Below are positions 23,148 to 32,132 of a DNA stretch of 41,682 nucleotides, one piece after another. Numbering within the stretch: the first letter of the stretch is position 1; the number at the start of each line of letters is the position of its first letter. The DNA comes from Bacteroidales bacterium (GTDB lineage: Bacteria > Bacteroidota > Bacteroidia > Bacteroidales > UBA932): contig JAEESO010000021.1 of the NCBI GenBank assembly GCA_016286385.1, forward strand, positions 1-41,682, written 5' to 3'. Under the pieces are notes generated by a model that searched no databases, had not been told where the DNA came from, and was given only the letters and a program-made list of their open reading frames with translations. The translations under genes and the position numbers were made by a program.

Positions 23148-24817
23148 TGCAGATACTCCTTATTGTCAAGGGCATAGCCCGAATATGTAACCTGGTCGGA
23201 AGGAATTGGCCAATACCTGTGGCATGGACGGATAAACTCCTGTATGTAGGTTCCGTCATTGTACAGCTGTGTCCTTTCGTACCAAATACCCCATCTTACA
23301 AGATCGAACTTTCTTTGGAACTCTCCAAAAAGCTCTCTTGCGCATTCCATCCTGATTTCCTCCATCAGGGCGCTGGCATTGTTTCCTACGGCCGACGGGG
23401 TGAGCTTGTCCAACCCGGCCCTGGTGCGGGTAATGTTCAAATAGTCGCAGGCCCCATCCATGTCGCCGAGCATAAGCAGAGCCTCCGCCTTGCCAAGCAA
23501 TGCGCCTGCAAAACGGAACAGTTTGTAATTGTTGCTGTCCTTATAGTTGTACATACCGTAGCACCAGAATTTGTTTCCCAGCCAAGGGCGGTTGTTGCCG
23601 TTGGAGCTGACGGTGGTGAACCAAAGCACCGATGCTTTTTCCCTTGTATTGTCGGAAGGTGAATACCCCATCCATCTCCATGCAAGGTTTCCGGAACCGC
23701 CACGGGCAATATTGGCTCCTGCGGAATACTCTCCGCTGCGGAGGTCCTTTCCGCCATACGGCATCAGGCGCTGGTAATAATATGCGGTAGGGCGGGCCGA
23801 TACAGATGTCCTGGCAAAGCTGCCAAGTTCCGGGATTGCAATACCGTTGTAAATGTCAGAAACAGGTACGGCGGCTTCAGGATCTTCCGTGTTGCCTGTT
23901 GTTCTGAGAGGCATGCACATACTGGCAATTTTACCGGAAAACTGAACGCCGTAGGCCTCCACAATATTACCCATCTCAAGAATTGACTCTGCTGTCCATT
24001 TCCTGGAGAAAGGAATATCGGTCAAAGGATAGGCTTCGCCAAACCCCGAGGGATTTGCCCGAAAGTCTCCGTAAATCTGTTCCAGCACGGTGAAGACGGT
24101 TACAGCGTCTTCCCATCGTTTGTTCCAGAGGCACATCTTTCCGGCCAGCATCAAACCAACTGCAGCCCCCATCCGGTAGTTGCTGTCTCCTTCATAAGAG
24201 CGGACAAGTTGCAGAGCTTCCTTTTTACCCATTTCTGCAGGAAGAAGGTATTCCATCAGCTGGTCAATCAGATAGTCTCTGGTGTTGTCTGCGCTCATGC
24301 GTGGGAGTTTGGCTACAGTGGCGCGGTTTTCTTCCGTAACAGGGTATGTGTAGAACGGGACATCTCCAAACGTACAGGTAAGGAGGTAATAGTACATTGC
24401 CCGGAGGATATAAGTCTCTGCGAGAAGCTTCTCTGACTGTTTGGCGGTGATGTGGCCTTCATCTACTGCAGATTTTATCACATCGGCCATCTCATTGCAG
24501 AGCATCACTCCGTTATAGCCGTTCTTCCATACAGTGCTGCCAATGCCAGGCCTGTCTGGAGAGATATTGCAGTTGGAGTTATAGTCGGTGGAGACGTTGT
24601 ACATCATCAAGTCTGCGGCACATTCCGTCATCTGGAAGAACTGATTGCCGATAATACCCCTCAGCGGAGAATAACAACCGTTGAGGCCGGTGATTATCTG
24701 GGCCTCGGACTTGTAATATGTCTCACGTGTGGAGTATGAGTCCACCTTCTCTTTTAGAGAACAGGCGCTCACTGCAAGGGCGGCAGTAGCAGCGTATAAC
24801 AATATCTTCGCCTTCAT
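23144..24817 (-). CDS. SusD/RagB-family glycan-binding outer membrane lipoprotein
   Basis: The 557-residue partner of the SusC transporter; it forms the lid that captures glycan at the cell surface. The lipoprotein signal ends VSAC (C19). The usual SusD features are present: YYKSEAQIITGLNGCYSPLR near the start, the helical TPR-like block (ETYILRAMYYYLLTCTFGDVPFY), and the late signature ARELFGEFQRKFDLVRWG. The end (YPI-like IPSDQ, then a short tail) is also typical. It follows susC by 2 bp in a TGATTATG junction and overlaps the next lipoprotein gene. Confidence 0.95.
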   Translation of the reverse strand: MKAKILLYAATAALAVSACSLKEKVDSYSTRETYYKSEAQIITGLNGCYSPLRGIIGNQFFQMTECAADLMMYNVSTDYNSNCNISPDRPGIGSTVWKNGYNGVMLCNEMADVIKSAVDEGHITAKQSEKLLAETYILRAMYYYLLTCTFGDVPFYTYPVTEENRATVAKLPRMSADNTRDYLIDQLMEYLLPAEMGKKEALQLVRSYEGDSNYRMGAAVGLMLAGKMCLWNKRWEDAVTVFTVLEQIYGDFRANPSGFGEAYPLTDIPFSRKWTAESILEMGNIVEAYGVQFSGKIASMCMPLRTTGNTEDPEAAVPVSDIYNGIAIPELGSFARTSVSARPTAYYYQRLMPYGGKDLRSGEYSAGANIARGGSGNLAWRWMGYSPSDNTREKASVLWFTTVSSNGNNRPWLGNKFWCYGMYNYKDSNNYKLFRFAGALLGKAEALLMLGDMDGACDYLNITRTRAGLDKLTPSAVGNNASALMEEIRMECARELFGEFQRKFDLVRWGIWYERTQLYNDGTYIQEFIRPCHRYWPIPSDQVTYSGYALDNKEYLQ

Positions 24818-24819
24818 AA

Positions 24820-27800
24820 TCAGAACTTTATCATAACGTTAACAACGGCAGTCATAGGACGCGGATATGATCCGTTGTCCAGTCGGTAAATGTTGGAAGA
24901 GGAATTCACGTCCGGATCAAATCCGTTATAGTTTTTGAAAAGCAGCAGGTTCTCGCCGCAGATTCCCACATTCAAGGCCTTTATTAAGCTGCGCTTTTTA
25001 ACGGGGAAGTCGTAGCTTATTGACAAGGTCTTGAGTCTTAGGTAAGAAGCATCATGGACAATGCGGTCACTGGCCATAGTGTCATTGAATGTGGGGCGGG
25101 ATATGTCTGAATCCGGTCTCAAGTCCGGATCCCATGCCTGGAGCATATACCTGTACTTGTTGTAAGCAGAAATTCCGGATCCCATCCATAGCTCGGAGAG
25201 GTTATAAATCTTGCCGCCTATGGAATACACCCAGTATATGCCGATATTGAGTCTTCTTCCTATCTTGAAGTCATTCTGCACGCCGCCGTAGACAACGGCA
25301 TCGGCACTGCCAATGTATACGTAGTCGTTCTCGTCAAGAATTCCGTCGTGATTGAGGTCTGCATACTTGGTGCGGCCAACGTTGCTTCCCTTGGTGCCCG
25401 GCCTGATTGAAGACGCCCATTTGTGGGTGATCTCATTCCTGGCAACCTCTTCTTCGCTGTGCCACACACCCTCGTACTGATAGCCCCAAAGAGCGTTTGC
25501 GGGATAACCCTCCTTATAGGCGTACATGTACTGAGTAGGATTGCGTGGATTCAGGTACAGAGGCACGGCTTCTCCGCCGTTGCCGGCATCGACAACCATC
25601 TGACGGTTGTGGGAAACTGTCAGTGTAGTGCTCCAGGTAAATGAACGTGCTCTTACGTTTACGGTATTCAGGGTAAACTCCACACCGGCATTGGATGTTG
25701 CGCCGGCATTTGTGAAGTAGGTGGTGAAACCGGTGGTCTGCGTAGTCCTCATGGCAAGAAGCAGATCGGATGTTCTGGAGAGATATCCTTCGGCCTCCAG
25801 ATTAATCCTGCCTCCTAATACAGAGATGTTCATTCCCACATTCAAAGCGTCTGTCTTTTCCCAGGTAAGATTGCTGTTTGGCAGTTTGGAAGGAGTCTGT
25901 GCAAGGTTTACCCCGTTGCCAAACACCCAGTCTCCAGGAGCAGCATACAGAGTGGGAATGGTCATATAAGGTGATACGGCATCATTACCAGAGCGGCCGG
26001 CACTTAGTCTAAGCGACAGGTCGTTTACCCAGTAAACTTCACTCATGAATGGCTCGTTGGAAATGGACCACCTCAAAGCCAGGGCAGGGAACAGTCCCCA
26101 TTTCCTTCCTTCGGAGAAGTTGGAAGCCCCGTCGGCACGGAATGTCGCCGTTACATAGTATCTGCGACGGTAAGACCAGTTGGCCCTCCCAAGGACAGAT
26201 AATTTTGTCTTATAAGTGTCATAGCTGGTCACACGAAGGTTGGCGGGATCCTGAAGACCGGCCATGTTGTGCCAGGTAAGACCGTCATCCAGATAACCGG
26301 TTCCGCGGTTGGAAGCATAGTCAACATTCTGCTGTTCTGCAGTGAAGCCGGCAAGCATGTCAAGGTCGTGTCCCTTTTTCTTCAGCTTGTACTCAACCGT
26401 TGTCTCGGACAGAAGCTTAATCTGTTTCACGTCTGTCCTGCTGGCCGATCCTCCTGTCTGGTCTGCTGCCGCAACAGGAAGGAACGAGGGATAATATGTT
26501 CCTGTTAAAGCATCATTGAATGTATATGACAGGCGAGTCTGAATGGTAAAGCGTTTCACTTTTGCCCTTAGCCAGGGTGCCAGCGAGAACACAGTCTTCT
26601 GCGATTCATTGGTGGCGTATTTCTGAGTCAGGTAAGGATTGTTGAATACGGATCCTCCGATGCTTTCAGAGTCTCCATACCTGTTCCAGATGTCTTCTGT
26701 TGTCAGAAGAGGACTCAGGAAAATAGCTGCGGAGGTGTTGGTTCCTCCGATGGCCGCCGTTGTGCGGTTTGTCCATTGACCGGTGTAACTTGCCCTCAGA
26801 CCCCATCTTACGGCAGAGGTCAGCTTGGCATCGTTCCAGAACAGGCCGGACAGTCTCTTGTGTCCTGCGCCTTTCACAACACCTTTGGTGTCATTCCAGC
26901 CAACGGAAATAGAGTATCGGTTGTCTTTGCTGCCACCCTTGAGAGCCAGATAGTAGTCCTGATACATACCAGTCTGTGACAAGGCATCTATCCAGTCTGT
27001 ACCACTGCCTAAAGATTCAGGATCCGGGAAAGGAGCTTTCCACGTAATTGGATCCGGCCTTCCGGCTGTCTGGTATGCGCACATGTTTCTCCACTGGGCG
27101 TATTCGGATGCATTCATGATGTCCAGTTTCCCTGCAATTTTTGACAGACCCACGCTGGACTTGAATGTCACGTTGATGGGGGATGCCGGAGAAACACCGT
27201 TGTCAGTAGTGACAAGTATAACTCCGTTTGCTCCCCGGGAACCATAAATGGCAGTGGAAGAAACATCCTTCAGGATGGAAATGGAGACAATGTCAGAATG
27301 GTTGATTTCGCCAAGGTCCTGTACGGCATCAACAATTCCGTCAACTACTATCAGCGGCTGATTGCCTGCCGAAATTGACCTTGAACCACGTATCTGGATG
27401 GTTCCGGCTTCACCGGGCTCACCATTCTGAGACATAAACTCGGCTCCGGCAACCCTGCCCTGAAGAGCCTGGCTCACAGAGGACACCGGCGTACCGGAAA
27501 GGCTTTCCACATCTACTACGGAAACCGATCCTGTAAGGTCGCTCTTCTTGGATGTTCCGTAGGCAATGACAACAACCTTGTCCAGCACCTCGGATGCAGC
27601 CTTGAGAGTGATGTTCAGTTCTGTCCTGCCGTCAACATGCTCCACAACGGTGTTGTAACCAATGCAGGAGAACTCCAGAAAAGCGTCCGGAGTTGTCAGA
27701 ATGGAATAACGGCCGTCCGTGTCGGTCATTGTTGCGCGACTCGGAGCATTTTTGTCCACGACGCCGACACCGGGTACGGTTTCACCAAGTTCATCCGTTA

Positions 27801-27885
27801 CGATGCCGCTCACCTGTATCTGCTGGGCATGCAATACCGCAGCAGCAAACAGTAATATCAATATTAGCGCTGTTCTTCTCATCAC
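24820..27885 (-). CDS. SusC/RagA-family TonB-dependent outer membrane transporter
   Basis: A 1021-residue beta-barrel that imports oligosaccharides using TonB energy. After a signal peptide (about 1-20) comes the carboxypeptidase-regulatory-like domain (about 24-100; VSGIVTDELGETVPGVGV). A TonB-box-like stretch (VVVIAYGTSKKSDLTGSV) and the plug (about 115-225; LQGRVAGAEF, IRGSRSISAGNQPLIVVDG, SIYGSRGANGVILV-type motif) follow. The rest is a 22-strand barrel ending in VMIKF, whose terminal Phe suits barrel assembly. All class features are intact. The paired SusD starts 2 bp later. Confidence 0.97.
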   Translation of the reverse strand: MMRRTALILILLFAAAVLHAQQIQVSGIVTDELGETVPGVGVVDKNAPSRATMTDTDGRYSILTTPDAFLEFSCIGYNTVVEHVDGRTELNITLKAASEVLDKVVVIAYGTSKKSDLTGSVSVVDVESLSGTPVSSVSQALQGRVAGAEFMSQNGEPGEAGTIQIRGSRSISAGNQPLIVVDGIVDAVQDLGEINHSDIVSISILKDVSSTAIYGSRGANGVILVTTDNGVSPASPINVTFKSSVGLSKIAGKLDIMNASEYAQWRNMCAYQTAGRPDPITWKAPFPDPESLGSGTDWIDALSQTGMYQDYYLALKGGSKDNRYSISVGWNDTKGVVKGAGHKRLSGLFWNDAKLTSAVRWGLRASYTGQWTNRTTAAIGGTNTSAAIFLSPLLTTEDIWNRYGDSESIGGSVFNNPYLTQKYATNESQKTVFSLAPWLRAKVKRFTIQTRLSYTFNDALTGTYYPSFLPVAAADQTGGSASRTDVKQIKLLSETTVEYKLKKKGHDLDMLAGFTAEQQNVDYASNRGTGYLDDGLTWHNMAGLQDPANLRVTSYDTYKTKLSVLGRANWSYRRRYYVTATFRADGASNFSEGRKWGLFPALALRWSISNEPFMSEVYWVNDLSLRLSAGRSGNDAVSPYMTIPTLYAAPGDWVFGNGVNLAQTPSKLPNSNLTWEKTDALNVGMNISVLGGRINLEAEGYLSRTSDLLLAMRTTQTTGFTTYFTNAGATSNAGVEFTLNTVNVRARSFTWSTTLTVSHNRQMVVDAGNGGEAVPLYLNPRNPTQYMYAYKEGYPANALWGYQYEGVWHSEEEVARNEITHKWASSIRPGTKGSNVGRTKYADLNHDGILDENDYVYIGSADAVVYGGVQNDFKIGRRLNIGIYWVYSIGGKIYNLSELWMGSGISAYNKYRYMLQAWDPDLRPDSDISRPTFNDTMASDRIVHDASYLRLKTLSISYDFPVKKRSLIKALNVGICGENLLLFKNYNGFDPDVNSSSNIYRLDNGSYPRPMTAVVNVMIKF

Positions 27886-27889
27886 CCGT

Positions 27890-28909
27890 TCAATATTCCA
27901 ATGTTAACACAATAGGCCGATGTTCCATTGCTGAAACAGGTTTGTCTGCCAGTTTCACTCCCACTACCTTGGAGAGTATGGTTCTGGACACATAAGCGTA
28001 ATCGGCCTGATATGAATGGCCGCTTTCCGCATCTGTCCAGGTGCTGATATAATTCTGCTCAGAGAGCCACAGGCAATCATACATGTTGTTGGTCCATGCA
28101 TATTTGTCCGACTCAAAAGCAGCATCAGAGCTGTCCTTAGGATACCATGCGGGAGTTTTGGAATATCCGGACTGCATCATGGACAGGTGGAAGAACTGTC
28201 CTCCAACCACCCAGTCGGCGCCTGCGCCGGCGGTGTTGATAGTCTGTTCAAGCAGTTCGCGGAACATGGCGTCCTTATTCTCGCTTGATGAGAAATCGGC
28301 AGCCACAAAGTTGATTCCGCCAAAAGTTATTACAGAGGCATCTGCCCCGGGGATTGGCGTCCCGGCCTCCGGCTCCAGGAAATGATCTCCACAGGCCACG
28401 ACATCAAAGGATGAAGCCCACTGGGCAAGGGCGCTTTCCGCTTCAAGTCCAGCTGCACTGCAATATGCAATTTCCATTGTCCGCAAAGCGGGGACCTGGA
28501 ATTCAATCTTCACCCCGGGAGCATCAGACACCTTGCAGGATGGCAGATTTGAGCCAAAACCACGTTGTGACAGAAGCAATGTGTCGCACCTGCTCTGCTC
28601 CTCTGTAATGAGCAGTATCCTTGCCCGGCGTGAGGGACGGATATCCGACATGTCGGATGTGTTTGAATCATAGTTTAAGGTAAATGCGCCGTTGTCTTTG
28701 CCACAGATGACGTCTGTCCCTACCCAGCCGGCGGTGCCGTCCACGCACACTTTCCATCGGCCGGTAGTCTCAACACTCACGGAAACAGAACCGGGCTGGG
28801 CTCCGACGCGGATTTCTCCAATCAATAATCCAGGAGCAATGGGGGAACTCTCTTTTGTGCATGCGCCCACTACCAGGGCGACAGCCGTGATTAATACTAT
28901 TCTCCTCAT
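27890..28909 (-). CDS. BACON lipoprotein with degenerate endonuclease/exonuclease/phosphatase-like domain
   Basis: A 339-residue lipoprotein (VVGAC, C17). Residues about 25-118 form a BACON-like beta-sandwich (TTGRWKVCVDGTAGWV, LLLSQRGFG). The remainder follows the strand and helix pattern of the EEP (DNase I-like) fold: INFVAADFSSSENKDAMFRELL, ADWVVGGQFFHLS and a final MEHRPIVLTLE. In active enzymes the second block is GDFN; here it is GGQFF (236-240), so the catalytic Asp and Asn are missing. The last block keeps H330 but has E in place of Asp. It is therefore probably non-catalytic, perhaps a binding protein. It lies 4 bp before susC. Confidence 0.6.
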   Translation of the reverse strand: MRRIVLITAVALVVGACTKESSPIAPGLLIGEIRVGAQPGSVSVSVETTGRWKVCVDGTAGWVGTDVICGKDNGAFTLNYDSNTSDMSDIRPSRRARILLITEEQSRCDTLLLSQRGFGSNLPSCKVSDAPGVKIEFQVPALRTMEIAYCSAAGLEAESALAQWASSFDVVACGDHFLEPEAGTPIPGADASVITFGGINFVAADFSSSENKDAMFRELLEQTINTAGAGADWVVGGQFFHLSMMQSGYSKTPAWYPKDSSDAAFESDKYAWTNNMYDCLWLSEQNYISTWTDAESGHSYQADYAYVSRTILSKVVGVKLADKPVSAMEHRPIVLTLEY

Positions 28910-28911
28910 AA

Positions 28912-29832
28912 TCAGTCCTCCTCCAGATATCCGTCTTCCCTGCCAAAAGCAGACAGGTTGCCGGTGTCAATTTTTGCATATCCTTCCAGGAAGCCGTCCT
29001 CCGTGTGGAATCCGGAGAGACCATCGGCCGAAATAGTAAGGGAGGAGACAGGAAAACCGGTTTCAGAGATTCTCTTTATCTCCACCTGTGGCAGGTGGAA
29101 AACGGCATTTCCTTCGTCCTCAATGTCAACGCTTAGAGTAAGGTCTTCATAAACGGCAGGAGGAAGAACAAACAGGAAGAAATGGTCCTGGGAGCCGATA
29201 CCCTCTCCGCAGTTAAGAACTATTGAATCTGACGCCCACTGGTCCATTGTAACCTTTCCGTCTGTTGAAACCGTTCCGTTCCCGGAAATGGCCTTGCTGG
29301 AAGATTGTATTGCCATGGAATTCACAACAATGGGATTGTCAAGGACAAAGCTGACAGCCAGCATTCCAAGCGGATAATGGAAGCGGAGTACGCCTGCGTC
29401 AAGAAAAGCATACGCGTCGCTGCAGATGGAGAGGAAATGCTCTGCCATGCTGCGTTCAACATTCAGATACTGTGTATGCTGAATGACGGTGGGAATAGCC
29501 CATGCCGATGCCGTAAATCCCTCGGAGTAGGGATAGACGGCCGACACTTCTGCGCCAGAAACCAGCGGGCCGTAGAACTCTGACTCGTTCTTGCCGGCTC
29601 CGGCCTTCTTGAGAATATACATGGCGTTGTTGCCGGATGTACTCCCAAAAACGCCAATCTTGGCGCCGCTTTCCCAGTTTGCGGGGGTGGTTGAGGTGCC
29701 CAGGCCGATTGCTTCGGTCTGAGCGCGGAGAAGCGTGTATCCGTCGGGAGGCTCGGGGAAATCCACCTTTCCTCCCTGGCTGCACGACAATGCCAGCATT
29801 ATCGCCGCGGGTATTATAATGTGACGTCTCAT
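28912..29832 (-). CDS. Fimbrillin-like lipoprotein
   Basis: A 306-residue lipoprotein (LALSC, C17). The region after the anchor (LLRAQTEAI, then NWESGAKIGVFGSTSGNNAMYI) follows the opening pattern of Bacteroidetes fimbrillin/Mfa-like proteins. SAVYPYSEGF and FHYPLGMLAVSFVLDNPIVVNSMAIQS match their first beta domain. Such proteins are pilus subunits or single surface lipoproteins. No pilus-assembly partners are next to it, so a PUL surface-binding role is more likely. A C-terminal repeat-like tail (SGFHTEDGFLEGY, SAFGREDGYLEED) is notable. It overlaps the upstream gene by 4 bp and lies 2 bp before the BACON/EEP gene. Confidence 0.6.
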   Translation of the reverse strand: MRRHIIIPAAIMLALSCSQGGKVDFPEPPDGYTLLRAQTEAIGLGTSTTPANWESGAKIGVFGSTSGNNAMYILKKAGAGKNESEFYGPLVSGAEVSAVYPYSEGFTASAWAIPTVIQHTQYLNVERSMAEHFLSICSDAYAFLDAGVLRFHYPLGMLAVSFVLDNPIVVNSMAIQSSSKAISGNGTVSTDGKVTMDQWASDSIVLNCGEGIGSQDHFFLFVLPPAVYEDLTLSVDIEDEGNAVFHLPQVEIKRISETGFPVSSLTISADGLSGFHTEDGFLEGYAKIDTGNLSAFGREDGYLEED

Positions 29833-32132
29833 AATCCGCTCCAGTATTCGTTGTCAGACAAAGTGATGTCGCTGCCGGTATATGTCTCGCTGACCAGAGC
29901 CGAAGAGAAAGTCTCGGAAGTATATGTGGTGAGCGTTGGCGCCGGCACGTCTGCGTTGGTGTATTTGGAAACTCTCGCAAGGGAGATAGAACCGCCGAAA
30001 GAGCATCCTGAAATAACCGAGCCGCCAAGGGAAATGTATGATGCCATGTTACGGGCAACATTACAAGTCACGCCAAGTGCATAATTGCCAATGGTGTATG
30101 TGGCACTTTCCACGAAAGCCAGATTGGAATAGACCTTGGTGTTTTTGACAGAGAATGTGGTCATGACATTGCCAATGATACCGGCAACGGCAAAGGACTG
30201 CCTAAGGTCTGTGCCAAGTTTGGCATTTACCGTGCAGGAGTCAATGTCCAGCCATCCGCCGTATCCTACAAGTCCGCCGATGACTCCGCCGAAAGCATTT
30301 CGGCCGAAGAAGTTGGTGTTGGGAGTAATCTCTCCCACGGAAGTGCAGTTTTTGAGGCTGGCGGCAACCGTTGAGGAGCCAAACAGGGTTCCTGCGATAC
30401 CTCCGCTGCACACTCTGCCGCCAGACTGGTTGGAGGCCGAGCTGCATACGCCATAGTTCCTGATTATTCCGCTGTTGGAGCAGTTCTCAAAGCTTACACT
30501 TGCAGGATTGGCGTCAACGGGATTGGCCGTGACATCACCTGATGCTTCAAATATTGCGCACACGCCAAGGATACCGCCTACGCTATACTGTCTTACAGGA
30601 TTTTGTGACGGGTTCTCAACAGTGGTCAGGGAAATCATACCATCATTTGAACAGTCGGTGAAAGTGGCCGTACCGGACTGTGCCAGGCCAACCAATCCGC
30701 CAAAACTCGAGTGTATATAACCGGTGGTAAGACTGACGGGGTTAATGCTGATTGTGATTGCGGCTTTGTTTGAGCAGCGCTCAATGATGACGGAACCGTC
30801 CACCGTTGCAGCCAGGCCGCCAATGATGCTGTCAAATTTTCCGGTTTCACCTTTGGCATTGATGGTAATTGCACCCTCGTTTACGCAGTCAGAAACAACT
30901 CCGGTCTGGATGCTTTGAACAAGACCGCCAACACGCACGTCCTGGTTGTCAAGCACGGAATCATAGGTCATCCGGTTGATGACACCAGAGATCTTTCCTC
31001 CGGAAAGAGTGGCGGCAAGAGGAGCGGTATTTCCCGTGAAGGAGCCAACAAGTACAAGGTCTTTTACAGTCCCGCTAAGGGTTCCAAACAATGGATTCTC
31101 AGCGCTGGCTCTGGTGATGCTGTGCCCCTGGGCGTCCAGAATATACTTGAAAGAATCAATGGTAAGATCCTCTTCCAGGGTAATATCGGCCCCAAGCCTG
31201 ATGGTTGTCCCGTCAAAGAGGAACTGTTTCTCCCATGCGGTTTGTCCCTGCGCGATGGATTCAACAATGGTTTTCCAATCTTCTGCAGAAATAACCTCAC
31301 GGCCTTCAGGCATAAACTCAACAGTGCCAAAGTCTGTCAGCATTCCGGCGGTAACGGTTACTCCGGGCTGGGCAGTTTTGTTCATCCTGAGCCAGTTGCA
31401 TGTCATGGGGCGGCCCTCGGAATTGGTGAAGAGAATCTGGAAACCGTCTGGATACTCACCTGCCGGAACGGCAAAATAGAAGGGAACGGGCTTTGCCGTT
31501 GACAATGTCTGAGTTCCAGAAAGCAGGTTGATCACATTGCCACCTTCAATAACTTCCAGCGAGCCATCGGCGGGGTCAAGCTTAAAGGCCCCGGTGATTG
31601 GTTTGCCGCTACTGATGAGTGAGGCCTGGACAATATCCGTATCCTCTCCTATCAGGGAAATGAGCAGTGCTCCGCACAGATTCTTGAGCTGGACGTGCTC
31701 ATTCTCAGAATAGCCATACAGTATGGCCGATCCATTGCCAAAGGAAGAGGAAGAGTATTCCTGCGTCTTGGGGATGGTAATGGTGACGGGACCGTTTCCC
31801 TCCCAGTCCGCCGCACAGATATCTGCGGGATAGACTACGGAATACGGAGCCTGTGCTCCTCTTACCGTGAAATCGGCATGAGAAATGGCTTCGCCTTCCG
31901 GTACAATGACAGGCAGGGACTTATGCCCGTTTACATTGATTCTGTCGCCGTCGGACCAGTATACCGGGAGCGAGTCTCCTTCGTTGTTACCGTCCAGCCA
32001 GGTCTTTGTGCTGACAGTTCCGGTACTTACGCCCAATGTGACAGACGGCTGGTCCGGAAGACCAGTTTCTGTCAATGAGCACCCTGAGAGAAACAGCAGG
32101 GTGAGAAACAGGGGATACAGATTCTTTTTCAT
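29829..32132 (-). CDS. Fimbrillin-like/GLUG-type beta-helix lipoprotein
   Basis: Start taken at ATG 32132 (767 residues), which opens a lipoprotein signal (FLSGC, C18) and overlaps the HTCS stop as TAATG; a longer frame to 32240 would run into the HTCS. Residues about 25-280 resemble a fimbrillin-like N domain (LPVYWSDGDRINVNG, SVVYPADICAADW). From about 310 the protein becomes repetitive, with units of the form C-x-N-x-G-x-I and GGLVG or GGIAG (for example VGGILGVCAIF, GGVIGGLVGYGGW). This is the pattern of GLUG-like right-handed beta-helix surface proteins. It probably binds the target glycan or another cell-surface ligand. No catalytic signature is seen. Confidence 0.65.
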   Translation of the reverse strand: MKKNLYPLFLTLLFLSGCSLTETGLPDQPSVTLGVSTGTVSTKTWLDGNNEGDSLPVYWSDGDRINVNGHKSLPVIVPEGEAISHADFTVRGAQAPYSVVYPADICAADWEGNGPVTITIPKTQEYSSSSFGNGSAILYGYSENEHVQLKNLCGALLISLIGEDTDIVQASLISSGKPITGAFKLDPADGSLEVIEGGNVINLLSGTQTLSTAKPVPFYFAVPAGEYPDGFQILFTNSEGRPMTCNWLRMNKTAQPGVTVTAGMLTDFGTVEFMPEGREVISAEDWKTIVESIAQGQTAWEKQFLFDGTTIRLGADITLEEDLTIDSFKYILDAQGHSITRASAENPLFGTLSGTVKDLVLVGSFTGNTAPLAATLSGGKISGVINRMTYDSVLDNQDVRVGGLVQSIQTGVVSDCVNEGAITINAKGETGKFDSIIGGLAATVDGSVIIERCSNKAAITISINPVSLTTGYIHSSFGGLVGLAQSGTATFTDCSNDGMISLTTVENPSQNPVRQYSVGGILGVCAIFEASGDVTANPVDANPASVSFENCSNSGIIRNYGVCSSASNQSGGRVCSGGIAGTLFGSSTVAASLKNCTSVGEITPNTNFFGRNAFGGVIGGLVGYGGWLDIDSCTVNAKLGTDLRQSFAVAGIIGNVMTTFSVKNTKVYSNLAFVESATYTIGNYALGVTCNVARNMASYISLGGSVISGCSFGGSISLARVSKYTNADVPAPTLTTYTSETFSSALVSETYTGSDITLSDNEYWSGL

